This document shows positions 5,374 through 5,408 of a stretch of DNA of 5,408 bases, one piece after another. The notes beneath the pieces are model-generated. The model searched no databases and was not told where the DNA came from. It worked only from the letters and a program-made list of their open reading frames with translations. Source of the DNA: Micavibrio sp. (GTDB lineage: Bacteria; Pseudomonadota; Alphaproteobacteria; Micavibrionales; Micavibrionaceae). Location of the stretch: the NCBI GenBank assembly GCA_027066695.1, contig JAMONE010000244.1, positions 1 to 5,408 of the forward strand. Reading direction: 5' to 3'. The position numbers were made by a program, and so were the translations under genes. How positions within the stretch are numbered: the stretch's first letter is position 1; every line of letters begins with the position of its first letter.

Positions 5374-5408
5374 ATCTGCTATGAAAGAAATAATATTTCC
5401 TGTCAGCA

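Overview
The window is a chromosomal piece of a flagellar gene cluster, with every gene I can support on the minus strand. In transcription order (right to left) these are flhA (export-gate membrane protein), flhF (SRP-type GTPase), flhG (MinD-like ATPase) and the first 147 codons of a FliK-like or unknown protein that runs off the left edge. FlhF ('MRLKTF', a TRVD G4 motif followed by IARRLG) and FlhG ('GKGGVGKTWF', then 'LLFDGDLGLANVDVQLGL') resemble the alphaproteobacterial forms of these proteins, especially those of Rhodospirillales-like bacteria. The base composition is only moderate in GC by eye. Together with intergenic palindromes of a type familiar from host-associated and metagenomic alphaproteobacteria, this suggests a lower-GC alphaproteobacterium. 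The genus cannot be read from the sequence.

Layout. 1-441: N-terminal part of the left-edge gene. 442-750: non-coding, holding a candidate promoter for that gene, a long nested palindrome (491-646) and a short GTCATTC-type hairpin (669-693). 751-1590: flhG, joined to flhF (1590-2624) by a TAATG stop/start overlap. 2625-3065: a 441-base gap with a candidate flhF promoter, a degenerate GTCAT palindrome (2790-2873) and a two-hairpin element with a GAAA tetraloop on the minus strand (about 2935-3018). 3066-5174: flhA, whose frame stays open to an ATG at 5366 with no homology that I recognise. 5367-5408: short upstream sequence with no confident feature.

How the genes work together. FlhA forms the nonameric gate of the flagellar type III export apparatus. 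FlhF helps place the flagellar basal body, usually at a pole. FlhG limits flagellar number and controls FlhF through its GTPase. If the left-edge gene is FliK-like, it would act later, in hook-length control.

I see no defence system, CRISPR array, RNA gene or complete transposon. The parts most worth a second look are the intergenic palindromes, the 64-codon flhA extension and the lack of a recognisable FlhF-activating motif at the FlhG N-terminus.
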